Source: Pterobdella sp. o SKG-2022
Taxonomy: Eukaryota; Annelida; Clitellata; Hirudinida; Piscicolidae
Reading direction: 5' to 3'
DNA: 64,000 bases
NCBI GenBank assembly: GCA_964035795.1
Contig: OZ038321.1
Span: 10,116,285 to 10,180,284, forward strand
Positions 32,380-64,000 of this stretch are shown here, piece after piece (position 1 is the first letter of the stretch; each line of letters begins with the position of its first letter). The notes under the pieces were generated by a model, which worked only from the letters and a program-made list of their open reading frames with translations, did not search any database and was not told the origin of the DNA. A program made the translations under genes and the position numbers.

Positions 32380-33724
32380 GTTTCTTTACGCCCTCGCTTG
32401 ATTGTAGATATCGTGTGCTTCAAGTTTAAAGTTTTGTCATGGCTGAGATTGAACCACAAAGTTTCTGATGAGGATAGGGAGAGAATAATTTTGAAATTGC
32501 TCGATGGCAATTCTATAAAAAAAATTAGTTCCATGCTGTTAACGCCATTATAAAAAGTTTTTAAAAACCTATAAAACTACCAAGGCTCAAATGGAAGGTG
32601 ACAAAAATATCCAAACTTCCTCCAAAAGTGAAAAAGTTTATTTGGCTCCATTTGATACAGACTGCACGAAAACTTTGAAGGAACTTAAAGAATTGGTTAA
32701 AAATGAACATATGGGTGAAGTTTTTTTTAGCACAACTGATCGGGCACTTCGAAAGTACCTCTATACTTTGAAGAACCTGACAATGGTTCCGGAGAAAAAG
32801 AACTGTGGAAATACAAAAAAGAAGAGAGTAAAATATGTCCAAAAATTTAGGGTCATGGAGACAACTAACGAAAAATTTTTTAATTAAAATTTTTCGTAAT
32901 ATTTTCTGAAGAAAAAAAATTCAATTTTGATGGACCAAATGGATGTCAGTACTACTGGCATGATTTACATAAAGATTCAGAGATTTTTGAAAAGCGTGTT
33001 AGAGGAGGAAGATCAGTGATGGTTTTGGGCGGAATCAGCGTGGAAGGAAAAACCGACTTGACAATTCTGACAAGATGTCAGAACTCAAAAAAATATTCCA
33101 AAACATTGAAAAACTATTTATTGCCCTTTCTGAATAAATTTCATGGCAAGAAATTTATTTTCCAACAACACAATGCGGCAATTCATAAGTCCAAGCTGGC
33201 AAAATCATGGATTTTGCAACAAAAAATCAACGTTTTCGTATGGCCATCAAAGAGTTTAGACCTAAACCCTAATGAAAACGTTTGGGATTATTTGATCAAA
33301 GAGGTTCATCGAAACAGAAAACAATATTAGTCCGTTCAACACCTTCAAACCGCCATTCTTTGTGCTTGGCGGGGTATGTCTCAAAAATACCTCATTGGGT
33401 CAATGCCTAATTGATGTCTCAAAGTTATAAAGGGTCGAGAACAAACCATTAATATATAGCTTTTTGAGAAATTATCATTAATTAAAAATTAAATTCATTT
33501 TTAGATAAATTAAAAAGTGCGCGAATTATTTTGAGCAGGTTTTAGTCTCCGATTTAAAAAAAAATTGAATAACATCGCAGGAATAATTTTTTTTAAGCCA
33601 AAGTTATATTAAATAATTAGTTTTATAAAAGTTTTTTAATAAAAAAAAAATAATAGCAATAAATCTTTTTTTAAAAAGTTATTCCATAAAGTAAGAGTGC
33701 GCGAATTTTTGTGAGCTGCACTAT
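32380..33724 (+). mobile_element. Tc1/mariner-type transposon relic
   Basis: The transposase frames give a helix-turn-helix region (KVSDEDRERIILKLLDGNSI), KRVKYVQKF, FFVIFSEEKKFNFDGPNG, CQYYWHDLHKDSEIFEKRV, RGGRSVMVLGGISVEGKTDL, a C-terminal RNase-H-like part with KKFIFQQHNAAIH and SKSLDLNPNENVWDYL, and MSQKYLIGSMPN. In this superfamily the first two catalytic Asp lie in SDE and QQDN; here they read SEE and QQHN, so it is catalytically dead besides being frameshifted. GTGCGCGAATT-TTTTGAGC occurs twice at the 3' end (about 33516 and 33693), like subterminal direct repeats, and the outer end TGCACTATA abuts TA. No matching 5' end found. Confidence 0.8.
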
Positions 33725-34229
33725 ACACCATCGGAACGGCTATTTTTTATTAGTTTTATGATTTCAAAATATTTATACTTTTATGAGATGACACATATTC
33801 TACTTTGAAATGGAAACTTTCTGTAATTATAACAAAATGAAACTACATCAAAAATATCTTTTTTTTTAAATTTTTCAAATAATTTACTATGAATATTTGC
33901 ATGTTAAAAAAATTCTGCTCGATTTTAAATTAAGAATTACTTAGTCTGAAAGAATTATTTTTCATTCGAAGAATATAAATTTTTGAGAATATTTCATAAA
34001 TGGTGTTCGATTGTCAGACGAGTTCAGAACAAAAACATTCCATGTTTTACTGAGAAATCGTCATTAAACTATCTTTTAAGGATAAATTTAGTAAATGTAA
34101 AGTTTAGTGATTTGATATAAGTATCGAGCCAAAGTGTTTTTTATTTCACCCTTTTTTTGTACTCCCAAACTTTATTTAAAAAGGAAACAGTAGATTTGAT
34201 AAAAGGAAATTTTATAAAATTAAGAATTG
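33725..34229. other. AT-rich spacer, nothing recognised
   Basis: No coding frame, repeat partner or RNA signature seen. Confidence 0.5.
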
Positions 34230-34835
34230 TAATAGGCACCGTGAAAGATAAAATAAAATAATTAAGACATAAATTCTCGTGGAGAACTTTGATGCGAGCC
34301 CTTGAAGATTGGAGAAAAAAAGGATATTGGAAACTTTCTTAATTAAAATTCAAAACCCTACTTTAAATGACCATAAAGACGTGAAAAATTTATTATTATT
34401 TAGAAATGGTGTTACATAATATGCCTTATTTTATTTTCTTTGCCTCTAAGTTACATGATAGTCCTTCTCATTCTATAGCTTCTATTATAATATTTGCAAC
34501 ATTCATGAACTGCAATATTAGGAATTTATTATTATTTAGAAATGGTGTTACATAATAGGCCTTATTTTATTTGAGTTGCTTACACATTTTCATTTTTTAT
34601 TATCTCTGATTTACATTATAGTCCACGTCACTTTATTATTTTAGTAATATTTTTTGCAATAATTATGGGGTTTAGAATTAACTTTTATCTGTTGCCATAG
34701 TAATATCAACAAAACGGGTTCTCATACTTGAAAATGTTACTTTGTTAACGAAAAGCTTAGTATCTTAATAAACTTGCTAGTGTTTTGAAATTATATTCAT
34801 TTTACGGTTTGGCTTTTGAAAAAATCATTAAAAAG
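34230..34835 (+). mobile_element. Penelope-like element P2, nuclease end and 3' tail
   Basis: HKFSWRTLMRALEDWRK then KFKTLL, and NLLLFRNGVT-like endings ('LLLFRNGVT-stop'), match the C-terminus of Penelope GIY-YIG nucleases. The terminal stretch coding LLLFRNGVT and the stop is present twice, at about 34388 and 34523, 135 bases apart. The 3' tail (GAAAAGCTTAGTATCTTAAT, AAATTATATTCATTTTACGG) recurs at 6.9, 41.5, 57.4 and 60.9 kb. The full copy at 57362-57850 has the same duplicated layout in reverse orientation. Confidence 0.7.
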
Positions 34836-35432
34836 AATTTGTTTATGAAACAGTAGATTCTTCGTAAAAATATTTTATTAAAGTATAATTTGCACATTTT
34901 TATTTCTTAATTTATTTAAAAATTTTTTTAAATGTATTTACCTAACAGTATACTAGTTAAAAATAGTGTATGAATATATAATTTGTTTACAAATTACATA
35001 TTCACAACTTCTGCATATTCTGAATAACAGGGATGTGTACAATTAGAGCTCGACAAGTAAATGTCAAAATTGTTTTTGAGATGTTAGATAAGCTAAGTTT
35101 TTTTATTATGTTTTTATAATTTTATATATTTTAAATGTTTTTTAAAAAAAAAAATATTTTTTTCTAGAAGTTGCGTTTAACATAAGTTATTAATGCGCTT
35201 TGCTTTACTTACTTACTAATGTTAGCTTATAATTTAAATTGCAGACAGTGATTTGCCAATGTGGTTTTTTCACCCTATGTTATTTAAATTTGCTTCTTTT
35301 ATCTTTTTATTTATTTATAAATAAATTAGTTGTTCAGGAAATTTTTCAGATTGGTGATTTTAGTTCACTATAAATAGGCACAAAATAGTCAAAATCCATA
35401 AATTCTAGGTTTTAGGTTGTTTAAAAGTTCTA
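34836..35432. other. AT-rich region upstream of the Rab30 coding start
   Basis: No clear promoter element or upstream exon could be fixed. The promoter and 5' UTR of the Rab30 gene must lie here or further upstream. The start codon at 35433 is in context TTCTAATGG. Confidence 0.35.
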
Positions 35433-56767
<21,335 letters not shown>

Positions 56768-57361
56768 GTTAGTACTTTTCGAGAATTTTTTTCGATTAGT
56801 TATAAAATTTATTTGAGATACCAGTCTGTTAATTGTTTTTCTAATATTTGAATTATTAAGATCCCAAACTTTCTAATAAATATAGTTTCATATTACCAAC
56901 TCATCGAAAGATCTTACTTTGTGATAGTCGGTTTAAAGGCCTTGTTGCACAAATTCTCAAGTTTTTTTTTTCAAATTTAACAAAAAATATTATGGATTAC
57001 TGAATTAGTAACTAGTGGAGAATAATCTACACGACGAGCGAGTTTAAACACTTCATTCTTCAATAGAGATCATTTAATCATTTAACGTCCAATGTAACCT
57101 GTAGGTGACACTGTTTAAATTTTATATCAAATCAAAAAAAACTTATTTTTTTTATTGGTTATTTAAATTATTTGAGCTAAAATAATTTTTTATTGACAAA
57201 CTTTCTGTAGTTTCCCATATAAAGCTTTTAGTTTGAAACAAGCAACCCTAAGCAAAAATCTCAAAAGCTGCACACCCTTTAGGAATTGGCTTCAAATAAA
57301 ATGAAATCTTATTTTCATTATATTATTATTTACAAACTTTCCATTCTATGTAAAGAATATA
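56768..57361. other. start of Rab30 intron 5, nothing recognised
   Basis: AT-rich. GTAACCTGTAGG at 57098 recurs at 63984 near the window end; no other structure seen. No exon with the Rab ETSAK box was found here. Confidence 0.5.
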
Positions 57362-57850
57362 ATGATTTTTTCAAAAGCCAAACCGTAAAATGAATATAAT
57401 TTCAGAACACTAGTAAGTTTATTAAGATACGAAGCTTTTCGTTAACAACGTAAAATTTTCAAGTATGAGAAACCGTTTTATTGATATTACTATGGCAACA
57501 GATAAAAGTTAATTCTAAAGCCCATAATTATTGCAAAAAATATTACTAAAATAATAGTGACGTGGACTATAATGTAAATCAGAGATAATAAAAAATGAAA
57601 ATGTGTAAGCAACTCAAATAAAATAAGGCCTATTATGTAACACCATTTCTAAATCATAATAAATTACTAATATTGCAGTTCATGAATATTGCAAATATAT
57701 ATCATAAAAGCTATGGAATGAGAAGGACTATCATGTAAATTAGAGGCAAAGAAAATAAAATAAGGCATATTATGTAACACCATTTCTAAATAATAATAAA
57801 TTCCTTACGTCCTTATGGTTATTTAAAATAGGGTTTTATTTATTTTATTT
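57362..57850 (-). mobile_element. Penelope-like P2 3' end
   Basis: It is the reverse complement of 34351-34835 over its whole length, including two copies of the segment coding LLLFRNGVT and the stop (about 57621 and 57755) and the tail CGTATCTTAATAAACTTACT. Only the extreme C-terminus of the nuclease is present. Confidence 0.75.
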
Positions 57851-57899
57851 ATTAGGGTTTATGAAGAGACAAAAATAGAGATAAAATTGAGTGTTCAAA

Positions 57900-60660
57900 T
57901 ATTTTCAAAGATCTTCGTTCGCCGGTGTACGGCTTCCCTCCAGCTTCCATAAGTCCCTGTCTTGCGCCAGTTCAACTGCTTGATCTATGTTTAATTTGTG
58001 GGCTTTTAGATCGTATTTGATCGTTGTTAGAAGGCTGGTGCTATGTCTTCCTTTGCGTTTTTTTTCTTGAGGCAATCGATGGTGGATTGTTTAGCTGGAA
58101 CCAGTTCATCCATGTGCAGAATATGGCCTAACATTTGCCAGGGTCGCCTTGTCATGATTTGAGAGGCTGGTTCAATCAGGGCATTCACGGTTTCTGTTTT
58201 CATGCGGTTTGGCCAGAAAACCCCACATACATACCGCACCATTTTTCGGTTGAAACTGTCCACCGATTTAACCATCCCCTTGTCCATTGCCCACGTGCTA
58301 CAACTAAAAAGCATGATGCTTTGAACGTAAGCTTTGTAGATTCTTAACTTTTTGTTTCTTGTTATGCTCGAGTTCCATATTTTTTTTAGCTTAAGCATTG
58401 CCGTTGTTGTTAGCTGCTTTCGCCTTTTCCACTCTTACTTTGTATCGAGTAGCATGCCCAGTTTTTTTGCATTTTTCCCCTCGTTGTCTGATCCGATTTT
58501 GAGTCTTCGTTTTCGTGGGATTCATTTTTAGGTTACACTTTTCCAATATTTTTTCCACTAGATTTAGGTTGACGCCATTTTTGCTAATGAAATCAACATC
58601 ATCAGCACATGCAATGTTTTGGGTGTGAACATTTTTTCTGACTTCTCTCAACGCTGCTTCTAGGTATGTGGAGAAAAGTACTGGACTGAGACCATCTTCT
58701 TGAGGAATGCCAATATTGGTGTCAAAAGTGGGTCCTACTTCTTTGGTTCTCATTCTAGGACTGGTGTCATTGAGTAGAAAATGTATCAACTTCATATCTT
58801 CCTCGGAGCAGATTGTATTCAATATTTCCATCATTTTTACTCTGTTGACCGAGTCAAAGGCTGAGGATAAGTCTATAACTTGGATTGTGATTTTTTTATT
58901 GGTGCTTAATGTGCTTGCTATTTCTAGTTTGAGTGTTCATTCAATGTCTTCTATGGATCTACCTTTCCTATAGGCAGCTTGGCTGGGTGATAGGTAGTTT
59001 TCTATTGTTGGTCTTAGTCTATTTAGAGTGATGAGTGATATTATTTTTCTAATGGTGGAGAGTAGTATTATTGGTCTGGTGTTTTTTTTACTTTTTTTTT
59101 TTATTGTGTTTTGGTATACGGAGTAGGATGCCAAGGCCAAGTTGGTGAAGTTGTTTGTTGTTGATTGTGGTGTTTATTATATGAGTAAGTTTGTCAATAG
59201 TTGTGCTACTCAATATTTTCATCATTTCTGCAACAATATTGTCATAGTCTGGTGATCTATTGTTTTTGAGTGATTTTATAGCAGAGTTGACTTCACTATT
59301 GGTTATTTTGACATTGATATGTGTTTGGTTTTCTTGTTTTTGTTGTGTTGCTGTCGTAGACTTGTTGAATTTTTCTTTATAGTATGAAGTGAGTTGAAAG
59401 TTGCTATAGGGAGTTGGTGGAGTTTTATGTTTGATGTTTAGTTGTTTTATTGCTTTATGCATTCTTTGATTGTAGTTTGAATTTTCTATTTCTTTCAATT
59501 GTTCTTCTGTTATTGAGGATTTATCTAAGCATTTTTTGTTAATTTGTTTTTGTATGATGTGTTTTTTTTTGTTTAAGTTCATTTTTGTAGTTTGATTTAT
59601 TTTAAAATTTTTCAAAATGTTTCTGATTTTATTGATTTTGTTCTTAAGTTTGTTTATTTTTGGGTCTTTTATTTTAGTTTGTTGGTTGCTTTGCTTTTTG
59701 ACAACATTTCAGGGCAGATTTATATATTATTTTTTGAAAATCTTCAATATTTGTGAAATTGGTTGATATCATATTTGAGAAGTTTTTGATATTTGTCTGT
59801 TGATAAGTGAGTTTTGTATTTTGTTGTTTAGGTTTTTTCCAAAGTTGATGGAGTTCTGGTATTTGCAGTATCACTTTGACAAGCCTGTGATCTGTTGATA
59901 GTTTTATACCAGAGTAGCTTCTGGAGTTTTTGATGTAGCTGATGATTTTTTGTTGAGTGATGATGTAGTCTATTGTGTTAAAAACCATTTTGTTATTCAG
60001 TTTTCCTTGCCATGTAGTTAGGTGTCTGGCAGGATGTTTGAAGAGTGTGTTGGTGGCAGTTAAATTGTTCATTGCCAAAAATTCATTTAACAAGCTGCCA
60101 TTTTTATTTTCACACCCTCTTGAAAAGTGGTCTTTGTGTGTAGACTTGATTGAGCTTTTGCCTATTTTGCATTGAAGTCTCCTTGTAATAAAAGTATTTG
60201 GTTTGATTTTGTTTTTATAGTTGCCTGGACTACTTCAAGAAATTCTTCATAGATTTCTTGTTTTTTATTTGAGAGGATTTGTGTTGGTCCATAACAGTTC
60301 ACTATTTTGAAATGTGCACTTTTGAGATTGCCTTCTAGTATTGCAACTCTGTCCGAAATGTTGTGCGTGGTGAGATTAGTCCATTTCTTACTTACTGCAA
60401 ATCCGAGACCGTAGTGGTGTGTGCTGGAAGAGAGGTAGTGTAGAGTGCTGTTTTTTGTTGTATTTTTTTCTCATTTTTTGTTTTTGTTTCTTGGAGGCAA
60501 AGTACATCTAAGTTGTAGTCGGCAAAAAGTTTATCTGAGCATTCTCTTTTTGTCTTGCTAGTTAAACCGCGAACATTGAGAGTTTCGCTAGAAAACTGGG
60601 TAGTAGTTCTGGCTTTATTTTGACAGTTTACCATTTTGTAATCGCACGTTAGGCATCAGA
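57900..60660 (-). mobile_element. LINE-D, nearly full-length endonuclease-RT element
   Basis: Minus strand, 5' to 3': ETLNVRGLTSKTKRE, FADYNLDVLCLQETKTKN, LLLQGDFNAK (60185 region), GSLLNEFLAMNNLTATN, NTIDYIITQQ, LSTDHRLVKVILQ, connector, SLKNNRSPDYDNIVAEMMK, RPIILLSTIRKIISLITLNR, AYRKGRSIEDIE, DTNIGIPQEDGLSPVLF (QGDS changed to QEDG), IACADDVDFIS (YADD changed to CADD), RIYKAYVQSIMLFSCSTWA, RYVCGVFWPNRMKTE, MLGHILHMDELVPAK. All domains are present, with roughly six frame breaks. It lies in Rab30 intron 5, antisense. Confidence 0.85.
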
Positions 60661-60960
60661 CCGGAAGTAGGGTTTTGAATTTTAATTAAAAAAGTTTCCA
60701 ATATCCTCCTTTTTCTCCAATCTTCAGAGGCTCGCATCAAAGTTCTCCACTAGAATTTATGTGTAGGGTTCTTCGATATGTGTTTTGCTGGTTCAAAAGT
60801 TTCTTTCACCGTTTCATGTTCAACCCAGCTCACTTCCACGTTTCTTTTAGTTTCTCCCAAGTACGTTTCCCCACAACTACATTCCTCTTTGTATACGAAA
60901 AGCTTCGTATCTTAATAAACTTACTAGTGTTCTGAAATTATATTCATAAAGAATATAGTT
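60661..60960 (-). mobile_element. Penelope-like P2 GIY-YIG nuclease fragment with inverted tail
   Basis: Minus strand: EECSCGETYLGETKRNVEVS, WVEHETVKETFEPAKHISKN, PTHKF, WRTLMRASEDWRKRRILET and IKIQNPTL. This is the GIY-YIG domain (Y-LG form). Directly upstream, at 60893-60950, the P2 tail stands in the opposite orientation; it contains the perfect inverted repeat ATACGAA-AAGC-TTCGTAT. Confidence 0.7.
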
Positions 60961-61019
60961 AAAAATAAAAAGAAAGTTATGAATTCAAGGAATAAAGTTT
61001 TTTCTACTCAGATTTATTT

Positions 61020-63770
61020 TTCGCCATTTTTCTTAGTTTCAAAAGATTTTCATGACTGTTTAGTGAAAGGTTTCAGGCTTCTAGATCTTTTTTCAGTACA
61101 GCTGGTAATATTGTTTTTGGTCTTTTTGGGAGAAGTTTAGGTGTAGACATGTAATAGTTGTTCATAGCTTTTTGTGCTGGAGCCTCTATATTGAGTCTTA
61201 GTATATGACCAAGTAGTGTGTGCCTGCGAATAGCAATGGTCTGACTTAGTTCCAGTGCTTCTGTTCTTTTATAGAGTTCTTCAGGTTTTATTTTATCTGG
61301 CCAGAATATTCCTACTACTCGTCTGAGAAGGCTGCGATGGAAAGAATTTAAGGCAGACTCATTAGTTTTTGTCAATGACCAAGTACCACAATTGTATAGC
61401 AGAATTGGCAATATGTAGGCATTGAACAATCTTACTTTTTTCTTTAAAGTCAGCTTCTTTTTTTTCCATAACTTCCAGAGCTTGTTCATTGCAGCCATGG
61501 ATAGTGCATTCCGATTTCTTATCTCTTCTTTCATTGCTAATATTAATCCTAGTTTTTTAAATTTTAAATTACTTAGACCGTTATATTTCATTGTGATTAT
61601 TTATGTTTTATTTTTTTTTACCATGAGCTTATATTTTTTCAAGGTATTGCATATTTCTTCTATATTAATTTCCTCTTCTGTCACAAAATCAACATCATCA
61701 GGGTATATTATTTCTTTTCCACTGAGATGAGAAGGCAGGTTTTTGAGTGCTTCTCTGAAATAAATAGAGAATAGGATAGGGCTCAAGCTGTCTCCTTGGG
61801 GTAAGCCTATAGATGTTGAGAAGCAATTACCGAACCGATTGTTTATTTTTATTATCATTTTTGTGTTGGTTAGTAGGTATTTGATCAGAGTCACATCATC
61901 TTGTTCAAGAAATGTTTCGCAGATGTTAATGAGCTGACTTCTCGAAATGGTGTCAAAAACTAACGACATATCAAGGCTAGTGACCATGGATTTCTTGCTT
62001 TGTTGTGTATGATGTGGCCATGTTGAATCTTCGTGTCCAAATTACATCTGCCGTTGATCTGCCTTTTCTATATGCTGATTGTGTATGTCCTATATGTTTA
62101 TCAGCAGCTTCACGAAATCTGTTGAGCGTGATTTGAGACAGGATTTTTCTCATTACAGGCATGATGCATATGGGTCTTAGATTTTCAGGTACTTGTGATT
62201 TTTTGGGTTTTTGTATGGGTAGGAGTATAGCTGTGTTTAAACCAGTGTCTTCACCCATCGGAATTGCACATTTGAATTCTTCTGCAATAATTTCATGTAT
62301 TTTCCTATCTGTATATTTCAGGATTTCCGCCGTGTTACCATCGTAATCTTGGCATTTTCCATTTTTAGTTTTGCTATGGATGCTGCCACTTTAGAGCTAG
62401 ATATAAATTTTTTGAAACTCTTTTTTTGTAGAAATTTTGTGTATTACAGCAGAACCTTTAGAGTTAAATTTCTTCTTAAAGTGGCTTTTGACTTCTTCCA
62501 TTTCACAAGCAATTTTATTTGGTTTTTAAGGCTTCAAAAATTTTACAGCTTCAAACATTTTTGTGTCATCAGGGGTTTTTTCAATTTCTGGAAGTTGACT
62601 ATCCAGCCATTTTTCATAATGGATTTTTGCACTTTTTTTGAGAGCTCTTATTTCATTTTTTCTTTTATCTTTTAAATTTATCTATTGATCAGAGTTTTTA
62701 TTAAGAGATCTCATTTTTAGCTATGTGGCTTTTTGTTGGATAGACATAGCTACTAGATCTGGATGATTGCTCCATGGTTTTAATTTTGCTTGTTTTTTGG
62801 GAAAGCATTTTTTTGCAATTTCTCTCTTGCAGTGAAAAATTTTCTGAACAGATTGGAAATTGTTGTTCTTGGCTAGAAGTTCAGAGGTTTTATGCATGTA
62901 AGTTTTTTGATGTTTTATCACTCATTAGTAGTTGTTAGTTTTTAGTTTTTTGCATTGGATGTCTTTGAGATGGCTTTGTATCTATTATGGTTGTTTTGAC
63001 TAACCTATGGTCTGAAAAAGTTTGCCTGCCATTGTATGACCTTGTTGATATTAGTCTTCATTTGTGTTTTTTGAAATTATTATGTAGTTTATTGTGTTAT
63101 AGATAGGTTTTAATTTAGTATCCACTTTTCTGGTGCCTTTCCAAGTTGTGATATATTTAGCTTTTTGCTTGAAAGCAGTGTTTGTTGCAAATAAATTGTA
63201 TTCTGAAAGAACTTGTTTGAGGTACAATCCATTTGAGTTGATTCTCCCTCGGCCATATCTTCCCCCAACCTCATCTATACTACTCCCAAGTTGGTGTTAA
63301 AATCACCAAGCAAAATAAGAGTATGATTTTTTTGTTGTGAGTCAATGGTTGTCTGAGTTGTTCAATGAATTGCAATTCTTCTCTTTCATCTATTGTGGTT
63401 CTTGTCTGTGTTGAGCCATATACTCCCACAATTGCATATTTTTCTTTTATTTTTGCAACGAAACTTACAATTCTTTCAGATATTTGCATGTGCTTGCTTA
63501 TTTCTGTGTTCTTTTTGTGTATTAATCCAAAACCATAATGCCTGTTTGCTGATTTTAAAAGCCTTAGTATTTGTTTCGTCCATCAATTGTAATATCGTCA
63601 GTTATTTTTTTTTTTGGAGAAAGACAAGGTCGATTTTATAATTCTCAAAGTCTCGAAAAAGGCTCTCTTTTTTGGTTTCTGATGCTAAGCCACGTACATT
63701 GAAAGTTGCAAACGCTGTTGTTTCACCGGTGATCTTCTTAATTCTTTTTGTTTTATTGGAATTCATATTT
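61020..63770 (-). mobile_element. LINE-E, nearly full-length endonuclease-RT element
   Basis: Minus strand: TAFATFNVRGLASETKKE, NYKIDLVFLQ, AIVGVYGSTQTRTTIDEREE, LILLGDFNTNLG, FSDHRLVKT, connector, ENLRPICIMPVMRKILSQIT, AYRKGRSTADVIW, SLDMSLVFDTI (AFDT changed to VFDT), IGLPQGDSLSPILFSIYF, IIYPDDVDFVTE (YADD changed to YPDD), RLFNAYILPILLYNCGTWSL, HRSLLRRVVGIFWPDKI and LLGHILRLNIEAPAQKAMNN. Complete domain order, many frame breaks. Confidence 0.85.
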
Positions 63771-64000
63771 CTTTATTTTTATTTTTTTGAGATTTTCCGT
63801 TAAGATAGGATATCAACCTCTCAGCATAATGAATTTGATAAAAAATTCAGATCGACGGAACCAAAGATTTTTATTTTATAAAAAACTTTTTTTAATATAA
63901 ATATACTCAATTCCAAAATATTCTGTAAAAAAATTAAAAATTAATTATAAAATTAACCAGTTTGATAAGATTGAAAAGTAGGTGTAACCTGTAGGCTACA

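Overview
The window looks like nuclear DNA of an invertebrate metazoan. It is strongly AT-rich, its host genes are split by long introns, and most of the remaining sequence is degraded transposable elements, mainly non-LTR retrotransposons (LINEs) of at least six families, with Penelope-like elements, a tRNA-derived SINE, and piggyBac, MULE and Tc1/mariner transposase relics. I cannot name the species. There are no operons and no rRNA, CRISPR or prokaryotic features.

Host genes. (1) At 1-203 are the last two coding exons of an unrecognised plus-strand gene, ending in a C-terminal TEV. (2) At 28258-29102 on the minus strand are two adjacent exons of the AP-2 adaptor mu subunit, with the intron kept. 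The second exon is cut off by retroelement sequence, so this is probably a fragment or pseudogene. (3) At 35433-56767 are the first five coding exons of a plus-strand Rab GTPase, almost certainly Rab30, 144 codons spread over 21 kb. The G5-box and tail exons must lie beyond the window. All five exons join in phase.

Layout. 243-6783 may be a dead piggyBac element bounded by TTAACCC-type ends and loaded with three LINEs. 9.1-9.5 kb is a MULE relic. 9.5-13.3 kb is a nearly full-length CR1-like LINE with a three-knuckle ORF1. 14.0-21.2 kb holds a LINE 3' end and two related CR1-like copies, one carrying a SINE and one a Penelope-like insert with an 11-bp target-site duplication. 21.3-31.3 kb is LINE debris around the AP-2 fragment. 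32.4-33.7 kb is a dead Tc1/mariner. The Rab30 introns contain the best-preserved LINEs: LINE-A at 37.1-40.0 kb (one stop and one small deletion), LINE-C at 45.7-47.7 kb nested in LINE-D, LINE-D at 57.9-60.7 kb and LINE-E at 61.0-63.8 kb.

LINE labels A-E and J are mine and group copies by shared protein motifs: A = 'QCGFRPGRSTADMIF' type with C-terminal zinc finger; B = 'VLQGDT' type; C = 'QGSVLSP' type with C-terminal Cys-rich finger; D and E = two related 'PQGDSLSP' subfamilies; J = jockey-superfamily type with an A/C-rich sense strand. I found no clearly new biological system. The most informative signals are the dispersed Rab30 gene, the interrupted AP-2 mu exon, the Penelope 3' ends (ribozyme-like fold and duplicated terminus) and the filled/empty SINE site.
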